Assembly (NCBI GenBank): GCA_963377175.1
Contig: CAUJNA010003505.1
Location: forward strand, 1,113,202-1,177,201
Origin: Effrenium voratum
Lineage: Eukaryota; Sar; Dinophyceae; Suessiales; Symbiodiniaceae
Direction of reading: 5' to 3'
Length of the DNA: 64,000 nt
Shown here: positions 18,101 through 28,230 of the stretch, piece by piece
Numbering within the stretch: position 1 is the stretch's first letter
How the letters are laid out: every line of letters begins with the position of its first letter
Notes under the pieces: generated by a model
The model's input: the letters and a program-made list of their open reading frames with translations, nothing else
Databases searched by the model: none
Told to the model about the DNA's origin: nothing
Made by a program: the position numbers and the translations under genes

Positions 18101-18655
18101 GGCAAATCACAAGAAACCAGCACAAACCAACAACCTCCCTTCGAGTGAGCCACTTGTCATTTCCTTGGCTCTTTGGTGTTTAATTGAACCTCCAACATGC
18201 AAACAAACATATCCCAAGTCGGTCTGATACGCCCCCGATTCATATTTACAAAAGGGCATTCCAAGGTTTGCTAAATCAGACCTCCGGTTGGATCACATCA
18301 GTGCCCGAACCCTGCGGACTTTTCGGTCTAATGTGGCCATCACGGTCCTAAAGGTTAGGCTTTACTGTTCTTACTTAAAATGGAATCTACACATCGAACC
18401 TAAAACTGTGCAGTATACCGATGTGGTTCTAACAACTGTTGGCCTAGGTAGGTCCTCCAGTAGAGAGGCTAGAATAAGGGTACCCTTTTTTTTGTAGTCG
18501 ATTTGAGTAGGGGAACTCCCCCAATGGTAAAAGGGGACTGGGGGACCTTAGAACCACATCGAACGAAATGGACGCGATGGCTTCCCTTTGCGGCTGGGCG
18601 GCTGGGCTCGCTTTGGGCCACTTCTTGGAAGCTGCGACCCTTGTGCTTCCCGAAC
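48..18655 (-). CDS. SNF2-family ATPase (SMARCAL1/ZRANB3-like), interrupted gene, 3' part outside window
   Basis: Ten short minus-strand exons join in frame to give the ATPase core of a distal SNF2 protein: PYQLEGVEFGL, motif I LLADDMGLGKT, motif Ia VLVVCPSSL, the strand WIISYNLL, motif II VIADESHNIK and motif III AVLLSGTP. Members of this family are ATP-driven dsDNA translocases; SMARCAL1 and ZRANB3 anneal or remodel stalled forks in the nucleus. Upstream exons carry FGKHKG, GYCAWA and PSGALQ motifs and a WAFPASSYEPVM stretch reminiscent of a HARP-type segment. Proposed introns start GA or GC (GT once, at the left edge) and end AG. One intron holds a broken delta-CA copy and another an 8-kb LTR retrotransposon, both on the same strand. 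The C-terminal helicase lobe lies left of position 1 and the start codon was not found. SNF2 membership is near certain; the subfamily and the upstream exons are inference. Confidence 0.82.
133..942 (-). other. Intron of the SNF2 gene
   Basis: There is no coding signal consistent with the SNF2 frame here. The stretch is moderately AT-rich non-repetitive DNA with short open frames on both strands that show no recognised motif. Confidence 0.6.
943..1014 (-). CDS. SNF2 gene, DESH-box (motif II) exon
   Basis: TGCCAG precedes exactly 24 codons ending HGLVIADESHNIK, then a GA donor (942-941). D-E-S-H is the SNF2 form of the Walker B motif. The next exon continues with a K-x-x-x-L region that packs next to it in this family. 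Confidence 0.88.
2137..3134 (-). pseudogene. Delta-class carbonic anhydrase copy, frameshifted
   Basis: The minus strand encodes most of a delta-type (TWCA1-like) carbonic anhydrase, a zinc enzyme interconverting CO2 and bicarbonate. A leader MRACLLALVSVVKCADLAC looks like a signal peptide. Family stretches YVGHLTTRYEPY and HFHLGAEH (likely zinc ligands) follow, then EFHWVFSTGAPGQL, and WHVDLKCCKLSAQAFD near 2400. A later segment with NPFWAVNRHQGTCKAMYDE and KPKGSRPPVDKRFVAD (about 2190-2330) is in another frame after about 60 intervening bases. The reading frame is lost at 2792-2811 by a 10-bp tandem duplication. The first 730 bp have no visible intron, unlike neighbouring genes, so a retrocopy is likely. 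It lies wholly inside an SNF2 intron. No spliced-leader relic was found upstream. Confidence 0.75.
2792..2811 (+). repeat. 10-bp tandem duplication that breaks the delta-CA frame
   Basis: Two adjacent 10-mers, GTGCTCGAAT and GTGCTCGAAG, differ only in the last base. Counting out one copy returns the upstream YTFEH frame to the downstream VSVGNSYEFHW frame, so this duplication alone explains the break. Confidence 0.85.
3373..3423 (-). CDS. SNF2 gene, exon with WIISYNLL
   Basis: CCCAAAG precedes 17 codons reading AQMWIISYNLLASDAKK, ended by a GC donor (3372-3371). The V/I-x-I-x-S-Y-x-L-L strand normally lies between motifs Ia and II in SNF2 proteins, which is where this exon falls. Confidence 0.8.
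3801..3934 (-). CDS. SNF2 gene, motif Ia exon
   Basis: CTTTGCAG precedes the exon. It reads CLRWPVLVVCPSSLRWVW and later EEVQVIQKG; P-x-L-V-V-C-P-S-S-L is SNF2 motif Ia. Joining to the motif I exon restores an Ile after GKTLQA. The end at 3801 (GA donor) is the best phase-0 choice; a GT site after EEVQ is possible but would drop VIQKG. Confidence 0.85.
4000..5031. other. SNF2 intron sequence left of the retrotransposon
   Basis: This is the part of the motif I-Ia intron between the 3934 exon and the element. It contains a short (TA)n run near 4349-4362 and an open frame (4213-4722, plus) without a recognisable domain. No exon of the SNF2 gene is expected or seen here. Confidence 0.5.
5032..5036. 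repeat. Target-site duplication, 3' side (ATAAT)
   Basis: ATAAT directly abuts the 3' LTR and matches 13112-13116. Five base pairs is the usual length for copia integrases. Confidence 0.92.
5037..5133 (-). repeat. 3' LTR (97 bp)
   Basis: It is identical to 13015-13111. It starts right after the GGGAGGAG purine tract and ends at the ATAAT target duplication. Confidence 0.95.
5134..5141 (-). promoter_or_regulatory. Polypurine tract
   Basis: GGGAGGAG on the minus strand touches the first base of the 3' LTR, the place where plus-strand DNA synthesis is primed in LTR elements. Confidence 0.85.
5216..8518 (-). CDS. pol: pol part 2: reverse transcriptase, RNase H and C-terminal extension
   Basis: The frame is 1,100 codons; the first about 130 overlap the integrase frame and are probably not translated. 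The copia RT starts at WKAPMKKELD (251), with TVDVKGAFLNAPL (catalytic Asp351) and YVDDF (461-465). RNase H has ITDAS (Asp638), STAESELM (Glu677) and GDNQAA (Asp706), then VADMGTK (Asp755). RT copies element RNA into cDNA and RNase H removes the RNA strand. About 330 further residues follow: a hydrophobic segment at about 829-848 (GFGILVALFTALAIKVTAM), Ser- and Gly-rich linkers, and a Cys/His-rich end with CTWC, YHYSLNC and RCRRC. All RT and RNase H catalytic residues are present. The stop lies about 75 bp before the polypurine tract. Confidence 0.93.
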   Translation of the reverse strand: MVLQPGHREDEYGGRRLEIKWASRSGHQALKVKNEESALCSRGGWTVVASCSSICGGEGEENKAEKRGHDTQILPGGNGEEKEVEVGGAGPKARQGEVFGPGGGRTERSRRDERGWNSPGGCLCAAPLETSPEPVDGWQFVERRGDEGEEREPEEPYRVRRRIRDKTQKKVLEDEGVLVRLRALRSTIEEEEKAVTNDEPEVMDIVVKALEGLKKEEEELRSSTEVEKDEEQILQTKIVSAKEVEMNLEDWKAPMKKELDTIVEEKGAITRLNPASARELLENNPRVQVLPGKGVFTIKPGRKRKCRLVVCGNYGESHEAMPLFAGGTDVVALRLALKEAAVRRWQGGTVDVKGAFLNAPLQAVDQEGELTVAMRPPAVLVRMGLIPKGELWIVNKAMYGLRQSPRCWSDYRDDEMRRWRISYGKRWLKLEQMRSEWNVWLVKKVEDDLNPEELVGLLPVYVDDFMPLRVEGVPQALMEKIKGTWESSEESWFGKEPVRFSGVNISVTEQGITLDQMDYIKEIIDRNNVTGKSVIPMSKECSEPEAEIGITAEEIQTGQRLVGELIWLVARSRPDLAYVVSRMSSFVSKAPQWVQRTATQTLRYLNATKTEGILLDRDMGEDTDGRKSRGAGLEVITDASFAPGGEISHGCVMVKWQGSMLAWRSSRQSFPTLSTAESELMEMDSVDALIQEIKTEMDYSRTLIGDNQAAVSLCTGDAGSWRTRHLRLRAFYVRWRAQMGDWRIVHRMGANLVADMGTKCLPGTRLRDLRKMAGLVEIGAPQPEEGGALEVDLEKGKAALAILACCMQVQAVAAKEEKVEEEDQGDYNALVGFGILVALFTALAIKVTAMVKETCEKRSRGEHASVRAMRGHNKMPAGDEEEESEEEASSSSRASASTIRRRSTTTGGGGGSEALGARSKAAPEAMRRPLEKGKGGIGSGKGKGKPIINAPWRRDYARRHPTPPWRNEDQPPADDQGRQLGQIEEEVRNERWDIPDEELFFNKKDRIAHHTRECAGSRAEARYVCTWCFAQELRMQDVEEEHSVPVIVRDWKPVLTTGYGVRYHYSLNCPTLAATRRWDAFDRCRRCAGVRGRGYARIPG
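8029..11142 (-). CDS. pol: pol part 1: protease, methyltransferase-like domain, integrase
   Basis: The frame is meaningful from about 10895 (VDERNDRLDDLQKQL; about residue 83 of 1037). The aspartic protease motif is DSGATHPL (123-130). Residues 303-500 look like a C5-methyltransferase: LHLYAGP (motif I), EIDL (II), GGPNCRTRS (IV, putative catalytic Cys), FVLEQPADP (VI-like), KPTTLGTN (VIII-like). A zinc-binding HIAAGHC ... CRVC (about 563-577) opens the integrase, with catalytic Asp601 (SLDLAGP), Asp863 (HSDRGKEF) and Glu899 (GRAEV); D863 to E899 keeps the D-x35-E spacing. About 190 charged residues (roughly 630-820) split the first Asp from the second, normally about 60 apart. The upstream frame is lost at a G9 and an A6 run near 10955 and 10902. 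The downstream frame shifts between 8110 and 8150. Confidence 0.9.
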   Translation of the reverse strand: MWISAEADITREAGGCEKGGLGKRRGNNTGFGIFTQEGGDQADPGEGNGGGRFEERRIYGGGCCRKQQRCYGASTPRRESKKVDERNDRLDDLQKQLNGLRSGSLKRAQVKAQGRWSDGGLLDSGATHPLRARQEGEDIENLDEIDVALAGGEMKGMRITEGGIIVQENEGVGSIIPLGLLVERLHCVVTWDGDECRVVHPELGALRIHMEDGCPYVTQRTATKLLEELEKKGKEKRKGRISEVKLKKALDWETVRKVVELHPAFRDLPEEVRRKILVEPAETLRAIPWNRRRRRSLEQKGRKAILHLYAGPREGYTLERAVKELGGDHMDVLEIDLQRGPEHDMMSDELYAALLRGALDSRFDAVVGGPNCRTRSVLRHYPLPGGGPRPVRSPEEPFGRSDLTPHEKKAVWEDDVMMWRMLAIYLVAEEARNAKGGPQVGFVLEQPADPRKYMPGCPTFWGTTQWEAFEEMEGMAEYEFYQGDFGGAAQKPTTLGTNLYIDLPERRVTGLVSRARMEEVDLRDSKNLARWAPGLMREVARAILTQVRKQVVKLRKLSWQEHIAAGHCPMRRDCRVCQEASGQDRPHRRIKHKHAYCLSLDLAGPLKKGRDIDGRSCKYMLVGAYTWPKNPLKSEEIPEKERDGGGEAGKAKGLEEVKKPDQPGQRPEDYWTTSANGKYVIRVHKSHRKVRFFPDDAPGCPVPAERLRGRRRTIARTTKDGPLKMFMDDWRNAEKTEKVFEDESRWAGRTIFQLEGPEEEEPQEEEKEEGDPDDPADPEPSEGIWDFELEELVGEQEDGEMEEGDLDEYEEDEEKREEPLEIEAHTLAVPLSTKGGKEVLDAIQTMYLELKRQGFPVARLHSDRGKEFMNHALRRWCFNRDIAKTSTAADDWRSNGRAEVAIKHLKSRMRRVLFAAEVDGQWWPAAARYVVEKEKRTRQRKEGTIPRFCQEVMVKKRKWKSEELGPRHVKGKYLAPVVDVPNGHAVMREDGTVQVAAYVLHHWKPLRSQWTGGNLWNGEVMREKSASRRNPIVSGGG
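11079..11303 (-). CDS. gag: Nucleocapsid-like CCCH zinc finger of gag
   Basis: A 74-codon frame contains Cys-x8-Cys-x5-Cys-x3-His (from CRFYMKDTGC to EWQH) and then RCWECGS. This is the CCCH RNA-binding finger spacing rather than the usual Cx2Cx4Hx4C retroviral knuckle, at the position where a nucleocapsid motif is expected. It is reached from the capsid frame only by a shift near 11308 in an AAAAACCC run. It ends in a TAG (11081-11079), after which the same frame reopens to about 10950. Confidence 0.75.
   Translation of the reverse strand: MDAKIRKVETEKEQATGRRDLVCRFYMKDTGCRKGRSCEWQHPTDETARGRCWECGSVQKPTSPEKPAAVRRVA
11248..12971 (-). pseudogene. gag: gag of the LTR retrotransposon, frame-broken
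   Basis: The start codon at 12971 lies 43 bases inside the 5' LTR, in the first open frame (331 codons, low-complexity Pro/Glu/Arg-rich with a coiled-coil-like MQEL-MTRNQRLQ stretch). The coding sense then jumps frame near 12076-12085, where ATGC is duplicated (GCATGCATGC). It meets a TAG at 12001-11999 and jumps again near 11915 into a 221-codon frame. That frame (EWWDLLLKEAREWY, RAASLIIQAVPETV, YQPGGLGEK) resembles a UBN2-like copia Gag capsid domain. Gag forms the particle that packages element RNA in the cytoplasm. At least two shifts and one stop make it non-functional as read. Confidence 0.75.
13003..13014 (-). promoter_or_regulatory. Primer-binding site, half-tRNA(iMet) type
   Basis: Immediately after the 5' LTR the minus strand reads GGTTATGAGCCC. 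Its complement GGGCTCATAACC matches the anticodon stem-loop of eukaryotic initiator tRNA-Met rather than the tRNA 3' end. Drosophila copia primes from such an internal tRNA fragment; use of the same mode here is inference from the match. Confidence 0.8.
13015..13111 (-). repeat. 5' LTR (97 bp)
   Basis: On the minus strand it runs TGTGAACTAG ... GGCACCACA. It matches 5037-5133 at all 97 positions by direct comparison. Ninety-seven bases is very short for an LTR, so the promoter and polyadenylation signals must be compact or partly internal. Confidence 0.95.
13112..13116. repeat. Target-site duplication, 5' side (ATAAT)
   Basis: ATAAT directly abuts the 5' LTR and matches 5032-5036. Confidence 0.92.
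13439..13516 (-). CDS. SNF2 gene, Walker A (motif I) exon
   Basis: GTCAG precedes a 78-nt exon (phase 1-1) with 25 whole codons. It holds NGRVLLADDMGLGKTLQA, the ATP-binding P-loop (GLGKT) in its SNF2 form with the DD before MGLGKT. It ends at a GC donor (13438-13437). The following intron runs about 9.5 kb to 3935 because an 8,075-bp LTR retrotransposon lies in it. Confidence 0.9.
13517..14029 (-). other. Intron of the SNF2 gene (GC-AG)
   Basis: It starts GC at 14029 and ends CAG at 13517. It contains a (TA)n run at 13735-13752 and a stretch near 13840-13900 resembling part of the CAACTGAG short repeat in reverse. Confidence 0.6.
14030..14072 (-). CDS. SNF2 gene, exon leading into the ATPase core
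   Basis: CTGCAG precedes 14 codons plus one base, reading EARLPDGLMPYQLE and then G. The donor is GC (14029-14028). Joined to the next exon the split codon gives Gly and the family pattern PYQ-x-EGV-x-F-x-L, which supports this unusual donor strongly. Confidence 0.8.
14073..15078 (-). other. Intron of the SNF2 gene
   Basis: It separates the WAFPASSYEPVM exon from the PYQLE exon. It holds short repeat-like AT-rich pieces and a C15 run near 14955-14970; no coding motif was seen. Confidence 0.5.
15079..15138 (-). CDS. SNF2 gene, exon with HARP-like WAFPASSYEPVM
   Basis: GTGCAG precedes 20 codons that include RSWAFPASSYEPVMARLE, ended by a GA donor (15078-15077). A Trp-x-Phe-Pro then Tyr pattern just before the ATPase core resembles the HARP region of SMARCAL1-type proteins. 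Phase 0 on both sides matches the neighbours. Confidence 0.6.
16803..16826 (-). CDS. SNF2 gene, 24-nt micro-exon
   Basis: CTCTCCAG precedes eight codons reading DFVTFLGG, followed by a GC donor (16802-16801). It continues the PSG-x-L-x-x-F-x-x-[WF]-L pattern started in the previous exon. If the donor were one site further (AG/GC) the exon would change phase, so the end is tentative. Confidence 0.45.
16962..17071. mobile_element. Short inverted-repeat element, CTAGGTCC family, copy 1
   Basis: This 110-bp unit starts CTAGGTCC and ends GGACCTAG (8-bp perfect terminal inverted repeat). It is flanked by TAAA at 16958-16961 and 17072-17075. The interior (AGGGTACCCTTTTTTT, GTAGGGGAAC) is shared with copies near 18.5 kb and 35.0 kb. 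It has no coding capacity, so it is MITE-like. It lies in an intron of the SNF2 gene. Confidence 0.8.
17150..17209 (-). CDS. SNF2 gene, exon with GYCAWA/PSGALQ motif
   Basis: This 60-nt, phase 0-0 exon is preceded by AAAG and followed by a GA donor (17149-17148). It encodes 20 residues including RGYCAWALKMESPSG. Its link to the helicase rests on strand, order, phase and the continuation into the DFVTFLGG exon. Confidence 0.55.
18443..18550. mobile_element. CTAGGTCC-family short element, copy 2
   Basis: The interior matches copies 1 and 3. The right end reads GGACCTTA and the left end has an extra CTAGGTAGGTCC, so the termini have drifted. It is enclosed by 14-bp perfect inverted repeats (CGATGTGGTTCTAA at 18419 and its complement at 18548). 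Confidence 0.65.
18610..18655 (-). CDS. SNF2 gene, upstream exon with FGKHKG motif
   Basis: The frame reads FGKHKGRSFQEVAQS and stops at a GA donor (18609). The next exon continues in phase 0 with GYCAWA and PSGALQ, giving an F-G-K-H-K-G ... Y-C-x-W-A ... S-G-x-L pattern like the small domain at the end of some exonuclease X-like and DUF3820-type proteins. The left acceptor (AG before 18655) is a guess; the exon could start further upstream. Confidence 0.5.
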
Positions 18656-18949
18656 CTCCGGCGTCGCGTTGCAAGCCGAATTGGAGATGCGGTAGGCTGC
18701 CCTTTTCGGCTCGGTGAAAGGAAAACCACAAAGACCAAAAAAACTTTGGTCCCCTGGTTTCCGCCATTCCCGAATAGGAGTTATATAATACTTGCAAGAT
18801 GGGCGGTTTCCCTTTGGGTTCCCTTAAAACCAGGCTGCAAAAGGGTACCCCTCACAAAAACTACAAAAACTACCCTGTGCGAACCCAACCCACCAACACC
18901 CATGCTCCACAGTTCCATTCCGTGCCCAAACCATGCCGGGTACTGGCAG

Positions 18950-18950
<1 letters not shown>

Positions 18951-19013
<63 letters not shown>

Positions 19014-19024
19014 CAAGCAGGCAA
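18951..19024. repeat. (GGCA)n microsatellite
   Basis: About 18 near-perfect copies of the tetranucleotide CAGG/GGCA. The open frames across it (runs of GRQA or PACL) are repeat artefacts. Confidence 0.95.
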
Positions 19025-22000
19025 ACACATGGTTCTGTCACAAAATGAGCACCCCACAATGGTTGGTTTGCTTTTAAAACCAGCCAAAAGTGGCTCCTAA
19101 AGAAGGACACATCCAAATCCACAGGCTTAGCATTTTGTTGAACCAAGGTGCATAAAAACGGTGGAGCCATCTGCTGCGCCCGCCATGGCGCAATGTGACG
19201 GAAATGGCTGGGAAATGGTCGCTGGAGCACCTAGGTACCGGGAGGAAGTTGGGTCGTAAACCAGAGGACTCCAATGGAAAACATAGGAAACAATGACAAC
19301 CATAGGAAAACGATATGGATCAAATGGCCGCATTGTTTTCACACTCTCAAAGTCACCCCGTGCTAAGTTGAAGGGAGCCGTAGAAACAGTCAAATTGGTG
19401 GAGCCAAATCAAGGTAGCGAATCTTTCGTCTTGCTAGTGATGAGAAACCTTGCAAGAGCAGACATTCCGCTTTGGGTTAAAGGAAGAACAACCCCATGCA
19501 AGGGTCACGGCATGACGTGTGCTTCATGGCAGCCTTGGTGCGGTAGATCCTTAAGCCTCGGCGCATTCCTGGCTGTCAGGGCTCTCCCGTCTGTGGAAGG
19601 GCTATCATGGGCTATCAGATCATTTTTGAGTGGGTGTCCCATTCAGACTCATGGCCACATCGAGTCGGTGCAACCTCACCCTTTCTCCCCCCGAAATCCG
19701 CTTCGCCCAGCCTGATGCACCTGTTGTAAGTTCTGAAAGCCTGGCAGGGGCGCACACAGACTGTGACATTGACACATGGAACCCAACAAAAAACGCGGCT
19801 TCCATGTGCCTTCAGTTAAACAACCCCAAAACGCCGTAAGTTCTCTGCGCAAGTGGGCTCTTGCCCAAGGAACATCGGGGCCTCGCTGAGTGTCAGGCAA
19901 AGCTCCTGCCTGAAAGCCATGCTGCCAAACTGCCCAATGGGAGATTCAAAAGAGCGCTCACTGAACGTTGCTTCGGACAAAATGCTGTAAAGGGCAGATT
20001 TGTAAAGGCACTACCGTAGAAATTCTGAGACTGGTGAATTGCTTGCAGTTTTCGGGTACTGCTGCGGTGCTCCAAAAGCTAAAAAAAAATGAGAAGTCTG
20101 TCAACAAACTCATTGTCGGACGGGAGATCTGGCCACCCACCCGTCGTTGCTTGAGCAGTTGAATTGCTTTGCCCCAAGCGCATCACGCGAGGCAAGGCAG
20201 TGTCGCTCCGTCGCCCGAGATTAACATGAGAAACCCAACGCCCAACGACGCCCGACGCGCGTGAAAAAATCAGGCAGCTGCGAAGGCTGCCGATGCCAGT
20301 TGTAGCATGTTCAATGATTTAGGCAACGCAACCGGAATTCCATCCCGCAGCTATCATTCAGAAACGGTCTTGCAAGGTGCCTTACACAGGGTAATAGTGG
20401 GTGCATTGAAGTGTTATCTCCAAAAAAAAAGATGGTGGCTTCACGGAACCACCTCGAACATGACATTTTGTCAACCCTTCACAATGCAACCGCTTTGACC
20501 GACCCAGCAACACGCTCGATTTTTTTCCGGGAATCCGGGTCATGCAAGATCTCTAGGCACAGGCATGCATTGAGCCGCATGGCCGATTTCGCCTGTACAC
20601 TTCCCCGAATTCTCTGAGGCTAGCTGGCGTTCTGGCTGAAGCACCTGACGCCCAATTCAACCCCCAAAGCAACCCTAGATTTGACTAAAAGTTGACTACC
20701 TGACCCAAACCTTACCTCAACCCCAGTCAACCCTACGCCAATCCTAAATCAATCCTAATTTTTGACCATTAACCGAGCGCAAGCCATCCCCGACTTCGCT
20801 CAACAAACACCGTGAATACTTAAATGCAAAAAAACACCTACCCCACATTATTGCTTGCTTTCTTTGCGTCTGTCTTGCTTGCTTTTCCTTTTTTGTATTT
20901 CTCTCGCCGCAATAAGGGTCTGGGTCGGAAGTCTGGAACGTAGTGCTTTTGGCTGCTGCCATATTGCAAGATTGGGATGTCACAGAGTGTTTGTGCTTTT
21001 GTCGTTTCAACATGAGGGCTACGCAAGGCGCATGCAATACGGTGAATAGTAAACAGTCTAAACAAATGAGGTGGAACTCTGAGAATGGCTACAGCGGCAC
21101 GCAAGCATACGAAGTGCACTGCGCAGGTTGCGGCATACGTCGAAAAAGGGGATGTAAAACAAGAAAGATGCTCCATGAACAGGAAACACTACACAGTCAG
21201 CATCTTGCTACAGCTACGCAGTTGTTGTTATAAGCGCCAAGCAAGGGCAGGCGACAACTCATCATTAAAATCATTCCAGCCAAACTGTGCGACATGATTT
21301 GCAGTGGACTTTCTGAGATTGAATTTGCCAGTAACTCAGACTCTCATTGTGAATTCTGTGATTATGACATGTTATGACACCAGACAATACAAGATGGTAC
21401 AGAACGTCACAAGCAACGAGCAAGTCCAGAACGCCCCACAGAGAAAGAATTGAGCAATGCCAACACAAATCACCTGACCAACACATTAAATCAGCAAGTC
21501 CAAACCTCGGTCCTGAACTTCGCAAGCGCGCCACGGTTCAAAACGAAAATCCTGCAAGATCCTTAGGGTTAAATACGTCCAAAGGGTCCAGTGCGTGGGG
21601 TCCCCGAAGGATGGGATGCTGCAAAACTCAATTGTCACCTCTACAAACTGGACTTGACAATCTGTTGCAAGGGACAATCTGCTGCAAGGGCTGGAGCTTT
21701 CTGGGTTTTGGCTCTCCTTTCTGGATTTCAAGCATTGGGTTGCAGAAGAGTCATTCAGGAAGTCCCCTGTAGCAGAACGAGACATCAAGCCCCACTTTTC
21801 TTTCGGCCCCTTTCAAAGTGCTCCAGCTCCGTCGTGGGGCAGAAACAACAAGTCCCAACCTGCAACATTCCCACAGGGGTTCTCAGTCTTCCACCTGAAC
21901 AGTCCCCACAAAACAAAAAAGTGGTTTCCTTTTGGTCTGGTGGAAAAAAACTGTCAAATTTCAAATAGCCAGCTTCACATGGGACCGCCCCCCACGTTGA

Positions 22001-22057
22001 AACATGGCCAACATCTCTCGCCTGAAGTGCTCAGTTGAACTTCACGCGCCTGTGGCT
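19025..22057. other. Intergenic or intronic stretch without assigned gene
   Basis: Both strands carry only short open frames with no motif I recognise. There are no long tandem repeats. The AT content is higher than in the exon-bearing parts. Whether it belongs to the 5' part of the SNF2 gene cannot be told. Confidence 0.5.
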
Positions 22058-22061
22058 TCTC

Positions 22062-22106
22062 TTCCCAGTGGTCCAGCTTCCCATCCACGAAGTGCCCCAC
22101 GTAAGC
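22062..22106 (-). CDS. Possible isolated exon, MORN-like
   Basis: Fifteen codons read AYVGHFVDGKLDHWE between CCGAG and a GA donor (22061-22060), matching the splice rule seen in the other genes. Y-x-G-x-F-x-x-G-K-L resembles a single MORN repeat. No partner exon was identified, so this may be chance. Confidence 0.3.
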
Positions 22107-22257
22107 CTCGGACAACGCCAAAGCCGAAACACGGGGTGAAAGTAGACCGCACCATTCTCTTCACGTCGACAAGTAAAACACATGTTGAAACCCAAACGGG
22201 AGAGCCTTTAAAAAGCGAACCCTCCACTTTGGGTGGGTCGACTCTGAAAAACGTGTG

Positions 22258-22345
22258 TGTGTGTGTGGGTGGGTGGGTGCCTGCGTGCGTGCGGGCCAGG
22301 CGCCTGCGTGCGTGCGTGGGTGCGTGGGTGTGTGGGTGGATGGGT
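22258..22345. repeat. GT/GGGT/GCGT-rich simple repeat
   Basis: Interspersed GTGT, GGGT and GCGT tetranucleotides form an imperfect G/T-rich tract. Confidence 0.85.
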
Positions 22346-22507
22346 GGGTGTGTTCATTTCGCTTGCGCACTTCGGGCCGGTCGAGCTTGAAAAGCTTTTT
22401 TTTTTTGTGAGCTTGCGCAACCATCAACAGGTGAACCTTCTGCGGACTTTCGGTGTCGATCCAAAACAATGAGGGGTTTCCCGCTCTGTCACTTTCGTGG
22501 GCTCAGG

Positions 22508-22509
22508 AG

Positions 22510-22547
<38 letters not shown>

Positions 22548-22708
22548 CGAGAGCGAGAGAGAGAGAGAAGAAAGAGTGAAAGAGTGAAAGAGAGATGGAG
22601 AGAAAGAGACAGAGAAAGAGAAAGGACAACATAAGCAGGAGCAAGAGCAAGAGAAAAACACAGAGAAAGGGAAAGAGAGAAAGAGAGAAAGAAGGCAAAG
22701 AGACAAAG

Positions 22709-22739
<31 letters not shown>

Positions 22740-22740
22740 A
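22508..22740. repeat. (GA)n purine tract
   Basis: About 230 bases are almost purely purine on the plus strand, mostly GA dinucleotides with AAAG interruptions. Long Ser/Leu frames on the minus strand here are artefacts. Confidence 0.92.
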
Positions 22741-22799
22741 GGGGAGAACAAGCGTGCTCCAAACCATATAGGGTAAAAACAAAAACCTCCCGCCCCCTG

Positions 22800-24119
22800 C
22801 CGGCTCCGCCGGCTTTGCTGCCAATACTAGTTGCTAATGTTCATTCTGAATCTGTCAACATCTGGCGAATGCTATATAGCGGTGCTGCCAAGCAAAGATC
22901 AGGTTCCTCTCTACTAGCTTGAGCTTGCCGTGACCTGCCACCCAGTCCAAGGGCAAAATCACATTTACCCTTGGCCTTAGGCCCTGGAGTGAGAGCCGCC
23001 GGCCATATGTTCATTGCTCCGACCCACATGAAGTAGATTCCTCTTCTGCCTCCTTTAGTCAGGCCGTGGAGTCTCTGTATTTGGCTGAACATGAGCCACA
23101 CACCGAATTGTCCATTTGATGTATGACAGCCCTTTGATGAACCAATCAGGCATCGGGGATGTCCCGATTTGCTGCCACAATAGGTCTAGAGTGTGCTTCA
23201 AACATTTGCCAAACACATTGCCGTCTTTGAACTCTCCTTCATCCCAATACCTGATTAGAACGCCTATCCCAATACATCACCTACTGTGCCTCTGGGCTTC
23301 CCCCGCGACGCCACCCTGGTCCGTGAGCATGCCGCGGCCATGCTGCACACCATCCTCAAAACTCTGGAATATCACTTGGAATCTCAGCTTTTCAGACCCC
23401 CAGACCCCAGTCCAGACCCCCAGACCGGCCTTGGGGAAAAAGGCCAGTGATTTGTTGGTTGATTCAATGATCTTAGAGGGAAAGCTTCGAGCACCATCCT
23501 GTTTGGTGGTTTTTCGGATAATGTTTGGATTGGTGGTTTAGGGGTGTTCCCGACGTTTCCCATTTGCCTCCAACAAGAACCACAGATTCAAAAAAACCAC
23601 TCATCCAACCCACCTGTTAGGTGCAACCTGAAAATATGGGGTCACTATACACAACACAAGTCATATATTCAGATCTGTTGGTCCATGCTTCACCTGCAAC
23701 AAGTAAATGCAAATTTATTGGAGGACACCCCAAGAAGAGGCTAAATGCTCACAAACATGATTGTCCCATGGTGAGGCAATTTTGTTGGATGGTACCGCGC
23801 TACCCCATTGAATTGTATAGGCCCTTGTAGGGGCATGCTGGGTGATACTTTCCAGGTGTTCAGACAAATGCGATTGGTTTCACAGAGCTATTACATTCGA
23901 CCCTGAGATGAAAATTGTTCAACTCAATGGTTCTCGCATTCAGTCCAGGCCACGTCAATGGCACCTCCTTTTGGCTGCCGCTTCTGTCACGTCTGAAGTC
24001 TAAAATTGCAGCCACTGCTGCGTGCGGAAAATTCGGAAGAGACCCTGTCTGGCTTGGTCGCCCAACTGGGCCCTTCACATAACGCCTATGTTCTCTTGCG
24101 CTTCTTCCTCTAGAACTGC
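22800..24119. other. Downstream flank of the GAPDH gene
   Basis: No gene is assigned. A plus-strand stretch near 23288-23360 reads FPRDATLVREHAAAMLHTILKT and looks coding in composition, but it has no clear acceptor and no neighbour exon. An open minus frame at 22841-23101 has no recognised motif. Confidence 0.4.
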
Positions 24120-28209
<4,090 letters not shown>

Positions 28210-28230
28210 TGCGGGAGCAAAGGAACACAA

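Noticed and set aside
22424..22824. Ser/Leu-rich membrane-like minus frames
   Set aside because: They are translations of the GA tract at 22508-22740.
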